A DNA stretch of 64,000 bases from Halobellus sp. LT62 (GTDB taxonomy: Archaea; Halobacteriota; Halobacteria; Halobacteriales; Haloferacaceae). Under the pieces are notes generated by a model. It saw only the letters and a list, made by a program, of their open reading frames with translations. It had not been told where the DNA came from and did not search any database. The stretch's first letter is position 1. The number at the start of each line of letters is the position of its first letter. A program made the position numbers and the translations under genes. This document shows positions 26,050 to 35,506 of this stretch, one piece after another. The DNA is taken from positions 1-64,000 of the forward strand of contig NZ_JAYEZO010000002.1 in the NCBI RefSeq assembly GCF_037031285.1, given 5' to 3'.

Positions 26050-26703
26050 CTACGCTTCGTCGCTGCGCCGCAACACGTTGTAGCCCTCCAGCACCTTTCC
26101 AAGCCGGTACATCGACGCGACGACGACGTCACAGGACGGGCGGACGGCGTCTTTCGGGATGTAGCCCACTGACAGCCCCGCGACCTCTAACATCGGCAGG
26201 TCGTTCGCGCCGTCACCGACGGCGATAGTGCGAGAGAGCGGGACGTCGAGGTCGGCCGCGAGCGATTCGAGCGCGTCGTCTTTCGTCCCGGTGATGAGCG
26301 GCCCCTCGACGTCGCCCGTCAGACGGCCGCCTTTCATCGGTAAGCGATTGGCGACGATGGTGTCGACCTCGACGCCCTCGCGTTCGAGTGCGGCCTCGAC
26401 GCCGCGCTCGAAGCCGCCGGTCAGGATGGCGACGTGATGACCGGCATCGCGGAGTCGCGCGATGAGGTCGGCCGCACCGGGTCGGAGTCGGACCCGCCCG
26501 AACGCGTCCTCGGCTTCCTCCGCTTCGAGTCCGTCGAGTAGCGAGGCGCGCTCGCGGAGGCTCTCGGCGTAGGATATCTCGTCGTTCATCGCGCGCTCGG
26601 TGATGTCGGCCATCCGATCGGCCACGTCCTTTTTCTCGCCGAGGAGGACCGTCATCTCCGAATCGGAGAGCGTTCCGTCGAAGTCGAAGGCAACGAGTCG
26701 CAT
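26050..26703 (-). CDS. serB: phosphoserine phosphatase
   Basis: This HAD-family enzyme carries out the last step of serine synthesis. The 217-residue protein has motif I AFDFDGTLSDSE, motif II ILTGGFERGVEAAL, the Lys in TGTKDDALESLAADL, and motif IV TIAVGDGANDLPMLEVAGLSVGY. All match SerB (DxDxT/S, GDGxND). I use the ATG at 26703 (MRLVAFDFDG). It is divergent from serA with about 155 nt between them, so two steps of the serine pathway are paired head to head. The cap domain (residues 20-70) is of the short helical SerB type. Confidence 0.93.
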   Translation of the reverse strand: MRLVAFDFDGTLSDSEMTVLLGEKKDVADRMADITERAMNDEISYAESLRERASLLDGLEAEEAEDAFGRVRLRPGAADLIARLRDAGHHVAILTGGFERGVEAALEREGVEVDTIVANRLPMKGGRLTGDVEGPLITGTKDDALESLAADLDVPLSRTIAVGDGANDLPMLEVAGLSVGYIPKDAVRPSCDVVVASMYRLGKVLEGYNVLRRSDEA

Positions 26704-26828
26704 ACGCGAGAGTCTGTCGGAGAGGCTTTCAACCCACCTATCCGCCAGCACCCCGTGAATCGGTAGCAACTGTCAGGGGTGGGAGGAAATAACACGCAGT
26801 AGAGCGTCGCTCGCACCGATGAAGAAAC

Positions 26829-26837
26829 GTTTAACCG
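26829..26837 (+). promoter_or_regulatory. TATA box of serA
   Basis: CGTTTAACC lies about 27 nt before the serA ATG at 26860, typical leaderless spacing. Confidence 0.6.
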
Positions 26838-26859
26838 GGAACCAGAGATGGGTTAGGAT

Positions 26860-28455
26860 ATGAAGGTCCTTATTACGGACCCGATCGACGACGCCGGTCT
26901 GGAACGCCTCCGAGAGGCGGGCCACGACGTCGAGACGGCCTACGACCTGGACGGTGAGGCGCTCTTAGAAGCAGTCGCGGACGCGAACGCCCTCGTCGTC
27001 CGGTCCGGAACGGAGGTGACCGAGGCGGTTTTCGAGGCCGCCTCGGACCTCGTCATCGTCGGTCGCGCCGGGATCGGCGTCGACAACATCGACATCGACG
27101 CCGCGACCGAGCACGGCGTCATCGTCGCGAACGCGCCGGAGGGGAACGTCCGCGCGGCCGCAGAGCACACGGTCGCGATGTCGTTCGCCGCGGCGCGCTC
27201 GATCCCGCAAGCTCACGCCCGTCTGAAAGCCGGCGAGTGGGCGAAAAGCGACTACCTCGGGACCGAGCTCAACGGCAAGACGCTCGGTATCGTCGGCCTC
27301 GGCCGCGTGGGCCAAGAGGTCGCAAAGCGTCTCGACGGGCTCGGGATGGACCTCGTCGCCTACGATCCCTACATCAGCGAGGAGCGCGCCGACCGACTCG
27401 GTGCCGAACTCGTCGAGTTCGAGGCGTGCCTCGAGCAGGCCGACTTCCTCACGGTACACACGCCGCTGACGCCCGAGACAGAGGGAATGATCTCGACCGA
27501 TGAACTGGCGCTGATGGGCAGCGGCTACCTGATCAACTGCGCCCGCGGCGGCGTCGTCGACGAGGACGCACTCGCGGCCGCGGTCGACGAGGGAACGCTC
27601 GACGGCGCGGCGATCGACGTGTTCGCCGAGGAGCCAGTCTCCCCTGATAGCCCGCTTCTCGACGTCGACGACATCGTCGTCACGCCCCACCTCGGCGCGT
27701 CGACGGAGGCGGCACAAGAGAACGTCGCGACGTCGATCGCCGATCAGATCGACGCCGCGTTCGCGGGCGAGCCAGTGATGAATGCGCTGAACGCGCCCTC
27801 GGTCGATGAGAGCGTCTTCCCGCGCATCCGGCCGTACATCGGCCTCGCCGAGACCGCCGGAAAGGTCGCCGCTCAACTCCTCGACGGTCGGATATCGAAG
27901 GTCGAGGTGTCCTACGAGGGCGACATCGCCGAGGAAGATATCGAACTCGTGACGGCCTCGGCACTGAAGGGCGTCTTCGAGCCGCTGGAGTGGCAGGTCA
28001 ACGCCGTCAACGCGCCGCAGATCGCCGAGGAGCGCGGCATCGACGTCACAGAGTCGAAGCGTCTGCAGTCGGATGACTTCCAGAGTCTCGTGACCGTCAC
28101 CGTCGGCGACGAGGAGGACTCTCTCAGCGTGTGCGGAACGCTCTTCGCCGGTGACGACCCGCGGATCGTCCGCATCGACGGCTACCGCGTCGACGCCATC
28201 CCCCACGGGAAGATGCTCGTCGCGCGGAACGCCGACAAGCCCGGTGTCATCGGTTTCATCGGCTCGGTGCTCGGCGATTACGACATCAACATCGCGGGGA
28301 TGTTCAACGCCCGCCGAGACGAGGAAGGCGGCGAGGCGCTCACCGTGTACAACCTCGACGATCCGGTCCCGAAGGACGTCCTCGAAACGCTGCTCGCCGA
28401 CGATCGGATGATCGACGTTCGATACCTGACGCTGAACGGCGAAGACGACGAATAA
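26860..28455 (+). CDS. serA: D-3-phosphoglycerate dehydrogenase
   Basis: SerA catalyses the first step of serine synthesis, oxidising 3-phosphoglycerate with NAD. The 531-residue long form has a substrate domain, a Rossmann domain with GKTLGIVGLGRVGQEVAKR, catalytic Arg in INCARGGVVDEDAL, Glu in FAEEPVSPDSPL, and His in TPHLGASTEAAQENVA. An intervening ASB-like domain and a C-terminal ACT domain (MLVARNADKPGVIGFIGSVLGDYDINIAGM) follow. The ACT domain suggests serine feedback control. It pairs divergently with serB. Confidence 0.96.
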   Translation: MKVLITDPIDDAGLERLREAGHDVETAYDLDGEALLEAVADANALVVRSGTEVTEAVFEAASDLVIVGRAGIGVDNIDIDAATEHGVIVANAPEGNVRAAAEHTVAMSFAAARSIPQAHARLKAGEWAKSDYLGTELNGKTLGIVGLGRVGQEVAKRLDGLGMDLVAYDPYISEERADRLGAELVEFEACLEQADFLTVHTPLTPETEGMISTDELALMGSGYLINCARGGVVDEDALAAAVDEGTLDGAAIDVFAEEPVSPDSPLLDVDDIVVTPHLGASTEAAQENVATSIADQIDAAFAGEPVMNALNAPSVDESVFPRIRPYIGLAETAGKVAAQLLDGRISKVEVSYEGDIAEEDIELVTASALKGVFEPLEWQVNAVNAPQIAEERGIDVTESKRLQSDDFQSLVTVTVGDEEDSLSVCGTLFAGDDPRIVRIDGYRVDAIPHGKMLVARNADKPGVIGFIGSVLGDYDINIAGMFNARRDEEGGEALTVYNLDDPVPKDVLETLLADDRMIDVRYLTLNGEDDE

Positions 28456-28877
28456 ACCCGCCAACCGGCCTTTTGATCCGATTGAACGGCGGTTTGTGTC
28501 CATCCGACTCGAGAGGTTCGTTGTAACGACCGTAGCGATCGAAAGCGGGATTCTCAGGAATCGCACCGATTTGAGAGTGCAATATCTGCCGGCCCTACCG
28601 GAGGGTTCGCCGGTCGTACTTGAAACAAATCGGGCGTACCGAAGACAAAGACGAGCGTACTCGTAGACAAAGACGAGCGTACCCGAGACAGTCGACCGTT
28701 CTCAGAGCGAGCACGGAGGTCGTCGTCGCTGCGGTGAATAGGGCGAAAGGCGAAGTAAACTCCGGCGACCCGCCCCGTATTTTCTGACGGGGGTGTCCGT
28801 ACCGACTCCGGGCCGGCGCATAACAATCCGCGGTCGAACCGATGGTGACATCGTCGGGGACGCACCCGGCAGAACTT
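28456..28877. other. intergenic region between serA and the ferritin-like gene
   Basis: About 420 nt with no credible coding frame. It holds an 18-nt direct repeat (28643-28682) and, close to the downstream gene, a TATA-like CATAAC at about 28818. An in-frame ATG at 28842 is an alternative start for the ferritin-like gene. Confidence 0.5.
28643..28682. repeat. 18-nt direct repeat
   Basis: AGACAAAGACGAGCGTAC occurs at 28643-28660 and again, identical, at 28665-28682, giving a 22-nt period. No gene overlaps it. Confidence 0.9.
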
Positions 28878-29786
28878 ATGACCGGACCAAACGACATAGA
28901 CGAGCGCGCGGCGCGGATCGCCACATCAGTGAAGGAACGCCTCGAAGACGGACGCAGTTCACGACGGAGTTTTCTGGGTCGCACGGCGTTGCTCGGCGGG
29001 GCGTTGGTCGCGCTCGGCGGCGGGACGGGAAACACCATCGCACAGCAGGATGAAGAGCCCGACGAGGAGCCCGAGACCGAGGAGGGGGACGCCGGTGCCG
29101 CGTTCGACGACGTGGAGGGTACCGACGTCGACGTGTTGAACTACGCGCTGTCGCTCGAACACCTCGAGAACGCGTTCTATCGCGAGGCGCTCGAGGAGTT
29201 CGACGAGGACGACTTCGCCGACGCGGAGTTGTTGGCCGAGTACGACGAGGAGTTACGAACGACCATCTTCGGCTACGTCGAGACGATCGCCGAGCACGAG
29301 GCCGCACACGTGGAAGTCCTCGGGCAGGCAGTCGAGTTGCTCGGCGGGACGCCAGCCGAAGAGGCCTCCTACGACTTCGGCTACGAGAGCGTCGACGAGT
29401 TCTTCGGAGTCGCTCAAGTGCTCGAAAACACCGGCGTTGCGGCATATCAGGGTGCGGCCCCGTTCGTCGAGAGTCCGGATCTCCTCTCGGCGGCACTATC
29501 GATCCACAGCGTCGAGGCGCGCCATGCCGCACTGTTGAACGAGGTGACCGGCGAATCGCCGTTCCCCGACGCCTTCGACCCCGCACAGACCCAATCTGAG
29601 GTACTCGGAGCGGTCGAAGGGTTCATCGAGTCGCCTGACAGCGAAGACGACGGAGATGCAGAAGACGGCGAGGAGGACGAAGAGCCGGAGACCGAAACCG
29701 AGACGGAAGCGGGACCAGCGAACGAGACGGAAACCGAAGCGACGCCGACCGAGGAGCCGCCGGTAGACGAACCCACCGACGAATAG
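28878..29786 (+). CDS. ferritin-like domain protein with Tat signal
   Basis: This is a secreted or membrane-attached protein. Its N terminus carries a twin-arginine motif SSRRSFLGRTALLGGALVALGGG, so it should leave the cell folded. A ferritin-like four-helix region follows (NYALSLEHLENAFYREALEEF, ETIAEHEAAHVEVL, SIHSVEARHAALLNEV) with Glu and His residues (EHLE, EAAH, EARH) placed to bind a diiron centre. An acidic Thr/Glu/Pro-rich tail ends the protein. I prefer the ATG at 28878; 28842 is possible. It resembles haloarchaeal ferritin-like proteins of unknown substrate. Confidence 0.85.
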   Translation: MTGPNDIDERAARIATSVKERLEDGRSSRRSFLGRTALLGGALVALGGGTGNTIAQQDEEPDEEPETEEGDAGAAFDDVEGTDVDVLNYALSLEHLENAFYREALEEFDEDDFADAELLAEYDEELRTTIFGYVETIAEHEAAHVEVLGQAVELLGGTPAEEASYDFGYESVDEFFGVAQVLENTGVAAYQGAAPFVESPDLLSAALSIHSVEARHAALLNEVTGESPFPDAFDPAQTQSEVLGAVEGFIESPDSEDDGDAEDGEEDEEPETETETEAGPANETETEATPTEEPPVDEPTDE

Positions 29787-29873
29787 ACCGGAGACCTCAC
29801 TGACTAAACAGTACCGCGCGCGTGCAGCCCGAGAACTGACGAGTGAGCCGGTCAAATGGCACCGCTCGCGCGA

Positions 29874-31139
29874 TCAGTTCGCGCCGATGTGTTCTAAGAC
29901 CGCAGCGGTGTCGTTCGGCACCGGCTCGGGCTTGCCGCCCGCCTCGAACGCCGCATCGGGGTCTTTGAGCAGGTGCCCAGTCGTGAGGCAGACGACGTCC
30001 TCGTCGGCGTCGACGACGCCTCGGTCGCGGAGTTTTTTGAGACCGGCGACCGAGGCCGCCGAGGCGGGTTCGACGCCGATGCCCTCGCGCGCGAGGTCGC
30101 GCTGGGCCTCGGTGATCGCCTCGTCGGAGACGGCGACCGCCGTGCCGCCGGTTTCGCGAATTCCGGGCAGGGCCTTCGGCGCGTTGACCGGGTTGCCGAT
30201 GCGAATCGCCGTTGCGCGCGTTTCGACTTGCTCCCAGCGCTCGGTGTCGTCCCAGCCGTTTTCGACGGCCTCGACCATCGGGGCCGCGCCCTCGGCTTGG
30301 ACGCCGGTGAGCTTCGGGACTTCGGCTGGGTCGAGAGAGCCGGACTGAACAAGTTCGCGGAACGCCTTATACAGTGCAGCGGTGTTGCCCGCGTTGCCGA
30401 CCGGCAGGACGATCCGGTCGGGGAAGCGGCCGTAGTCGTCGCGGAACTCTTCGAGGATTTCGAGGCCGATGGTCTTCTGCCCCTCCAGCCGGAAGGGGTT
30501 CAGCGAGTTGAGGAGATACACCTCGCCGCGCTGCGCGAGGTCTTGGACGATGTCGAGACAGGCGTCGAAGTTGCCGTCGACTTCGAGGATGCGCGCGTCG
30601 TGGAGCGCGGCCTGTGCGATCTTCCCGGCGGCGACCTTCCCGGACGGCAGGAGCACGAGCGTCTCCATCCCGCCGCGAGCGCCGTAGGCGGCGAGGGCGG
30701 CGGAGGTATTTCCGGTGGACGCGCAGGCGAGGCGGTCGACGCCGAGTTCCTTCGCGACGCGGACGCCGACGGTCATTCCGCGGTCCTTGAACGACCCCGT
30801 CGGGTTCATCCCCTCGTGTTTGATCCGGAGCGTCTCGACGCCGACGTCCTCGCGGAGTCGCGGGGCCTCGTGCAGCGGCGTGTCACCCTCAGGAAGGCTG
30901 ATCCCCTCCTCGAAGGGAAGCGCCGAGCGATATCGCCAGACGCCGCGACCCTGATCTCGGAAGTCTTCGAACGTCGGCGGTTCGGCGTAGCGCACTTCGA
31001 GCAGATTACCGTCCTCGCCGGTGTATCGGATCTCGTCGAACGGGGCGTACGTCTCGCCCGTCTCGATGTCCGCGAGCCAGACGCCGTCGTCGGCGACGTC
31101 CGGGACGTCCGGCGCGGGAGCGGTGAGTTCGAGGCTCAT
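29874..31139 (-). CDS. thrC: threonine synthase
   Basis: ThrC is a PLP enzyme that converts O-phosphohomoserine to threonine. The 421-residue protein has EGDTPLHEAPRL, the PLP-lysine motif MNPTGSFKDRGM (K118), ASTGNTSAALAAYGARGG, the phosphate loop LPVGNAGNTAALYKAF, and a C-terminal EPASAASVAGLKKL. It is of the archaeal/plant-like fold type II class. It is transcribed alone, with 130 nt between it and the HTH regulator on the same strand. Confidence 0.95.
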   Translation of the reverse strand: MSLELTAPAPDVPDVADDGVWLADIETGETYAPFDEIRYTGEDGNLLEVRYAEPPTFEDFRDQGRGVWRYRSALPFEEGISLPEGDTPLHEAPRLREDVGVETLRIKHEGMNPTGSFKDRGMTVGVRVAKELGVDRLACASTGNTSAALAAYGARGGMETLVLLPSGKVAAGKIAQAALHDARILEVDGNFDACLDIVQDLAQRGEVYLLNSLNPFRLEGQKTIGLEILEEFRDDYGRFPDRIVLPVGNAGNTAALYKAFRELVQSGSLDPAEVPKLTGVQAEGAAPMVEAVENGWDDTERWEQVETRATAIRIGNPVNAPKALPGIRETGGTAVAVSDEAITEAQRDLAREGIGVEPASAASVAGLKKLRDRGVVDADEDVVCLTTGHLLKDPDAAFEAGGKPEPVPNDTAAVLEHIGAN

Positions 31140-31269
31140 TGTCCGACGTCTCGCGTTCGGCGGTGAAAAGGGGGGCGGTTCGTGTTCAGTTGTTCGCGTG
31201 CAATAGATCCTGCAGTGGTTCGCGCTCGTGGGTCGTCGGTGGCGTCATCCCTTCGTTCGTCCTGCCGTG

Positions 31270-31647
31270 CTACTCTTCGATCCCGCCGTACTCCTCGATA
31301 CTCCGATGCACGCGCTCGGTCCACTCGTCGAGAGCGCCGTGCAGCATCTCCTTCGCCTCCGGCAGCTCCGTCCCGGTGTACTGGTAGATGTACCCACCGG
31401 AGTCGAGGAGCCGCCGCTCGCGGCTGGCGAGCCCCTTGTCCATCAGCGTCGTCAGCGAGCGGTTGACGTTACTCCGGTCCCGATCGAGGATGTCCGCGAG
31501 CTCGGCGACCGTACTTCCCGGATGCTCCAAGAGCGTGATGTACGTCCGGCTCTCGTGGCGCTGAATGCCGAACACGCACGCTAGCACCTGCTGAAATCCC
31601 GGGTCTTCGGTATCCAAGAGATCGCTCATCTCTGGCACGTCACTCAT
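31270..31647 (-). CDS. helix-turn-helix transcriptional regulator (MarR/TrmB-like)
   Basis: This 125-residue protein has a winged-helix DNA-binding domain. SRTYITLLEHPGSTVAELADILDRDRSNVNRSLTTLMDKGLASRERRLLDSGGYIYQYTG has the helix-turn-helix and wing of MarR/TrmB regulators. A C-terminal helix (EMLHGALDEWTERVHRSIEEYG) probably dimerises. No ligand domain is present. It lies upstream of thrC on the same strand and divergent to the histidine kinase. The target is unknown. Confidence 0.85.
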   Translation of the reverse strand: MSDVPEMSDLLDTEDPGFQQVLACVFGIQRHESRTYITLLEHPGSTVAELADILDRDRSNVNRSLTTLMDKGLASRERRLLDSGGYIYQYTGTELPEAKEMLHGALDEWTERVHRSIEEYGGIEE

Positions 31648-31816
31648 ACGGGTATCTCCTCGCCGCCGCGACTAAAGTGCCGCGTCGTCGGCAGCGCGTC
31701 CGACCGTACGAGAAGACGGTATCCCCCCGATAGTAGCGAAGGAAGTTCCCGCTCCGGCGTTTTTAAACGGTTAAGTATTATCAGCGAACTACTGGCCCGT
31801 ACCGAACGTCGGCACT

Positions 31817-32863
31817 ATGTGTGATTCTGACGCCCCCTCAATACAGAAAGAGCCGCCAGAAGACGGCTACCAAACGCTGGTCGACAACTTCCCGAACGGG
31901 GTGATAGTGCTCTTCGACGCCGACCTCCGGTATCGGATCGTCGGCCCCGCGGTCCTTCCGTTCTCGAAGCGGGACGCGGCGGCGATGGTCGGAAAAGACA
32001 TCTTCGAGTTGTTTCCGGCGGACACCGCAGCGCAGCTCGAACCCGCATTGCGATCCACACTCGACCGCGAAGAAGCGTCGCTCGACGTCGAGTTCGGAAC
32101 CCGCGTTCACCACATCGAGACCGAGCCCGTCGACATCGACGGCGACCCCTACGGCGTGTTGGTCACGCAGGACGTCTCGGAGGCGCGCGAGACCGAACAC
32201 ACGCTCAAACGCCAGAACGAACGGCTCGATCAGTTCGCCAGTATGAGTTCACACGACCTCCGCAGCCCGCTCAACGTGGCCGCCGGTCGGTTGGAGCTCT
32301 TCAGAGAGACGAACGACGCGGATCACCTCGCCGCAATCGAGGAATCCCTCGAGCAGATCGACGAGCTCACGACGGATCTCACCGGACTCGCGCGAAGCGA
32401 GCGGTCCATCGAGGAGTACGAACCGGTCTCGCTGGACGCCGTCGCGCGGTCCGCGTGGGAGATAATCGACACGCGGGAGGCGACGCTGGAGACGGAACCG
32501 TGTTCGATCGACGGCGACGAGAGTCAGCTACAGGCGCTCTTCGAGAACCTCTTTCGCAACGCCGTCGGCCACGGGGGCGCGTCAATCACCGTCAGCGTCG
32601 GCCCGTTGAACGACGGGTTCTACGTCGAAGACTCCGGGATGGGTATTCCGGCCGAGAAACGAGAGACGGTCTTCGAACACGGCTTCACGACCGGCTACAG
32701 CGGGACGGGGACAGGACTGACGATCGTGCAGCGCATCGCGGCAGCGCACAGATTCGACGTGAGTCTACGCGACAGTTCGACGGGCGGCGCGCGCTTCGAG
32801 TTCCACGAACAAAGCGCTGAGACGGTGAGAACGTCGAAGACCTCACCCGCTGACAGCGCGTAG
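31817..32863 (+). CDS. PAS domain sensor histidine kinase
   Basis: This cytoplasmic sensor kinase has no predicted membrane segment. A PAS domain covers about residues 15-120 (YQTLVDNFPNGVIVLFDADLRYRIVGP... PYGVLVTQDVSEARE). A HisKA domain has the phosphoacceptor H146 in ASMSSHDLRSPLNVAAGRL. The HATPase domain has the N box LFENLFRNAVGHGG, the G1 box VEDSGMGIPAEKRE and the G2 region GYSGTGTGLTIVQRI. It is 348 residues long, with no response regulator next to it. The downstream small gene converges. Confidence 0.92.
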   Translation: MCDSDAPSIQKEPPEDGYQTLVDNFPNGVIVLFDADLRYRIVGPAVLPFSKRDAAAMVGKDIFELFPADTAAQLEPALRSTLDREEASLDVEFGTRVHHIETEPVDIDGDPYGVLVTQDVSEARETEHTLKRQNERLDQFASMSSHDLRSPLNVAAGRLELFRETNDADHLAAIEESLEQIDELTTDLTGLARSERSIEEYEPVSLDAVARSAWEIIDTREATLETEPCSIDGDESQLQALFENLFRNAVGHGGASITVSVGPLNDGFYVEDSGMGIPAEKRETVFEHGFTTGYSGTGTGLTIVQRIAAAHRFDVSLRDSSTGGARFEFHEQSAETVRTSKTSPADSA

Positions 32864-32868
32864 ACGAG

Positions 32869-33108
32869 TCACTCCACGCGACCGTATCCCATCTTCTCGA
32901 TGCACGCGAGCATTCCCTCCTCGTCGGCGTGTTTGTGGAGCGTCGTGGGCGTGTCGCAGTAGTACGTCTCGCCGTCGTGGCGGAGCGACAGTTGGTGAGT
33001 GCCGCCGAGGAGCTCCGCCTCGACGACGACACGACGTCCCTCCCGGAGGGCGTCGAGGATCTCTTCGCCGGTCAGTTCCCCGGATTCGATGCGGAGTGGC
33101 TCAGACAT
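32869..33108 (-). CDS. small conserved haloarchaeal protein, unknown function
   Basis: This 79-residue acidic protein reads MSEPLRIESGELTGEEILDALREGRRVVVEAELLGGTHQLSLRHDGETYYCDTPTTLHKHADEEGMLACIEKMGYGRVE in overall outline: a helix, then beta strands, then a helix. I start it at 33108 rather than the longer upstream frame. The compact layout with HDGETYYCDTPT suggests a small alpha/beta fold, but I do not recognise the family. It converges with the histidine kinase, 5 nt away. Confidence 0.7.
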   Translation of the reverse strand: MSEPLRIESGELTGEEILDALREGRRVVVEAELLGGTHQLSLRHDGETYYCDTPTTLHKHADEEGMLACIEKMGYGRVE

Positions 33109-33168
33109 ATCCGCTGATTCGTCTGAAAGACCATTACTGTAGCCGTTGGAGCGCACAACAGCGTCCAA

Positions 33169-33855
33169 TCAGTTCGTCGTCGACCGAGAACGGTCGTCCG
33201 AGGGCGGCGGTTCCACGCCTTCGGCCGCTTCGACGGTTTCGGTCTCCTTCTCGGTGTCGACGTGCCAGCGCGTCACCTCGTCGTCGAACGCCCCGAGGCG
33301 GTCGCTGACCTCGGATTTCAGGTCGTCGTCGTTGACGTTCACCTCGAAGATGAACGACACCTCGTCGTCGCCGCGCGCGGACTTCTGGATGTTCGCGCTG
33401 ACGAGTTCGTTGTCGAAGTAGTACGGCGCAAGCTGAGTCATCACCCGTTGGTAAACGGTGTTTTCGACGCGTCGCAGCATCCGTCGACCGGCCGAATCGG
33501 CCGCGCGCGCGACGTAGCCGAGCGACTCGGACCAACGCTCGACGGCCTCGTCGTTGTCGCCCTCCTCGACCTTCTCGTACGATTCGGAGAGTCGCTCTCC
33601 AGCGGTCTGGAGGTCCTCATCGGGTTCTTTACCGGCCTTTTCTCCCTCCCCCTCACCGACGCTCGCTTGGGCGGCGGTCTTCTCGCTCACGTCCTCGCCG
33701 AGTCGCTCGTGGGACTTCGGCCGCCACTCGTCCCACTCCTCGAAGGCGTCGCTATCGACACCTGCGTCGCGAAGCGCGCGCGTGATCCGTTCGCCGTGCT
33801 CGACGACGTCACCCCAAGTCCCCCGAACTTTGAATCCGGAGACGCTCTCTTCCAT
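33169..33855 (-). CDS. haloarchaeal DUF5828-like protein
   Basis: This 228-residue soluble acidic protein starts MEESVSGFKVRGTWGDVVEHGERI. It has a helical N-terminal half and a highly charged Glu/Gly/Lys linker (VGEGEGEKAGKEPDED). A second region (SLGYVARAADSAGRRMLRRVENTVYQRVMTQLAPYYFDNELVSANI) is followed by a beta segment EVSFIFEVNVNDDD. A TATA box TTTTATAC at 33883-33890 sits 28-30 nt upstream of the ATG at 33855 and fixes the start. The family name is from memory; function is unknown. Confidence 0.7.
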   Translation of the reverse strand: MEESVSGFKVRGTWGDVVEHGERITRALRDAGVDSDAFEEWDEWRPKSHERLGEDVSEKTAAQASVGEGEGEKAGKEPDEDLQTAGERLSESYEKVEEGDNDEAVERWSESLGYVARAADSAGRRMLRRVENTVYQRVMTQLAPYYFDNELVSANIQKSARGDDEVSFIFEVNVNDDDLKSEVSDRLGAFDDEVTRWHVDTEKETETVEAAEGVEPPPSDDRSRSTTN

Positions 33856-34002
33856 CGTCTCGGACGAGGTAGGCACGTCGAGGTATAAAACTCTACTCCG
33901 TGCTGTGCGAGCGTCACGCACGGATCCTCGAGAAATCGTCATCCATCGCTCGCCTCCCCGGAGACCCGGGAGGCTTTTGTGCCGAACCGAAATGTATCGG
34001 GT

Positions 34003-34437
34003 ATGGGATACACCGTAGTAAGCCAAGAGGCGGTGAGTCCGGCAGCGGAGCGGCCGTGCGAACTGCGTCGGCTCTCCGATCCTGCGGGACTGTCGAACGT
34101 CGCGATCAACCGGTTCCGCGCGGAACCCGGCGAGCAGATTCCGCTGGCGTACCACTATCACGACGAACAGGAGGAAGCGTTCTACGTCCTCTCGGGGACG
34201 TTACTCGTCGAGACGCCGGAGGAGACGTACCGCGTCGAACCGGGGTCGCTGTTCGCCGCGACCCCCGGCTCTCCCCACAGGGCGTACAATCCGGAAGACG
34301 CGGCGGAGGCCGTCGAGATTCTGGCGATCGGCGCACCCGCCGTGAGCGGCGATGCGAACGTCTACGAACCGGACGAGTCGACTGCGGAGCCCGACGCGAC
34401 CGGTTCGGACGCAAGCGACGCCGAAGGAGGGAACTGA
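34003..34437 (+). CDS. cupin domain protein
   Basis: This 144-residue protein has a single cupin barrel. [50 protein letters not shown] carries the metal-binding His-x-His, Glu and His of cupin motifs 1 and 2. An acidic tail ([21 protein letters not shown]) follows the domain. The stop codon lies 1 nt before the upp start, so the two are cotranscribed. That pairing hints at a role linked to nucleobase or sugar metabolism, but the substrate is not identifiable. Confidence 0.88.
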   Translation: MGYTVVSQEAVSPAAERPCELRRLSDPAGLSNVAINRFRAEPGEQIPLAYHYHDEQEEAFYVLSGTLLVETPEETYRVEPGSLFAATPGSPHRAYNPEDAAEAVEILAIGAPAVSGDANVYEPDESTAEPDATGSDASDAEGGN

Positions 34438-34438
34438 G

Positions 34439-35119
34439 ATGGCCATCGAGGACCGCGACAACGCCTACCTGATCACCCACGCGCTCGCGAAAGACACGCT
34501 CTCGCGGCTCCGCGACGTCGAGACCGAACAGGTCGCATTCCGGAAGGGGCTCGTCAAGCTCGGTCGGATCTGCGGGTACGAGATCATCGACGGCGCGATG
34601 GAGACCGAGTACGTCTCCGTCCAAACGCCGCTGACCGAGACGACCGGCGAGCGCGTGAAGGGCCTCGACGACGTCGTGATCGTCAACGTCCTCCGCGCGG
34701 CCACGCCGTTCGTCGAGGGGCTGTTGAAGGCGTTCCCGCGGGCGAAGCAGGGCGTTATCAGCGCCGGCCGCGACGAGAGCACCGGGATGGACGAGGAGGG
34801 GAGTTTCCCGATCAGCATCGACTACGTGAAGCTCCCCGAAATCACCGAGGACGACACCGTCATCGTGGCCGACCCGATGCTCGCGACCGGATCGACGATG
34901 TGCACCGTCCTCGAACACGTCCTCGAATCGGCCGACGTCGAACCCGCCGACCTGTTCGTGCTCTCGGCGGTCTCCGCGCCCGACGGGCTGTTGCGCGTCG
35001 GCGAGGCGTTCCCCGAGGCGGACCTCCTGACGGTCGCCATCGACGACCACCTCGACGACGACGGCTACATCATTCCCGGACTGGGCGACGCCGGGGACCG
35101 CGCGTTCCGAACGACGTGA
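34439..35119 (+). CDS. upp: uracil phosphoribosyltransferase
   Basis: Upp makes UMP from uracil and PRPP. The 226-residue protein has [29 protein letters not shown] (uracil/phosphate region), the PRPP loop [24 protein letters not shown], and the C-terminal [17 protein letters not shown] that contacts the base. It forms an operon with the upstream cupin gene. It could accept uracil made by the CodA homologue at 23546 if that enzyme uses cytosine. Confidence 0.95.
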   Translation: MAIEDRDNAYLITHALAKDTLSRLRDVETEQVAFRKGLVKLGRICGYEIIDGAMETEYVSVQTPLTETTGERVKGLDDVVIVNVLRAATPFVEGLLKAFPRAKQGVISAGRDESTGMDEEGSFPISIDYVKLPEITEDDTVIVADPMLATGSTMCTVLEHVLESADVEPADLFVLSAVSAPDGLLRVGEAFPEADLLTVAIDDHLDDDGYIIPGLGDAGDRAFRTT

Positions 35120-35209
35120 ATCCGATTTCGGTCGAACGACGTGAGTTCGACCCCGATCGCTTCCGAATCGACGTGAACAACTTTACCGACGCGCCGCACA
35201 GGGGGACGT

Positions 35210-35422
35210 ATGACCGGAAGCGAACCCTGCGATGCCTGCGGCGATCCGATCGAAGAGGCGCTCGCGCGCACCGTCCAGTTGAACGTCGACCGCTCGGAAG
35301 TCGATAGCCAACGACTGTGTCCGGCCTGTTTCGCCGACTGGATCGAGCGCTATCGGATGAAAATGCAACCACAGGCACCGGACAGCGAGATAAACGCCGA
35401 CACCGACATCATCGTCGACTGA
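35210..35422 (+). CDS. small CxxC zinc-binding haloarchaeal protein
   Basis: This 70-residue protein has two CxxC pairs, EPCDACGD near the N terminus and RLCPACFADW in the middle, which likely bind one zinc. The remainder is polar, ending INADTDIIVD. It resembles the many small haloarchaeal zinc-finger proteins of unknown function. Its 3' end, including the stop codon, is repeated downstream twice in frame (see the repeat at 35410-35470). Confidence 0.75.
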   Translation: MTGSEPCDACGDPIEEALARTVQLNVDRSEVDSQRLCPACFADWIERYRMKMQPQAPDSEINADTDIIVD

Positions 35423-35470
35423 AAACCGTTCGCGTTCGTCGATTAAAGCCTGTTCGCGTTCGTCGACTGA
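35410..35470. repeat. 24-nt repeat spanning the stop codon of the zinc protein gene
   Basis: The gene ends in GTCGACTGA. The following DNA repeats GTTCGCGTTCGTCGA twice (35428-35442 and 35452-35466), each followed by an in-frame stop (TAA at 35444, TGA at 35468). Stops therefore occur at an exact 24-nt period: 35420, 35444 and 35468. Confidence 0.85.
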
Positions 35471-35506
35471 ATCAGGAGCGCGTCATCGCCTCATCGACAG
35501 AGCACC

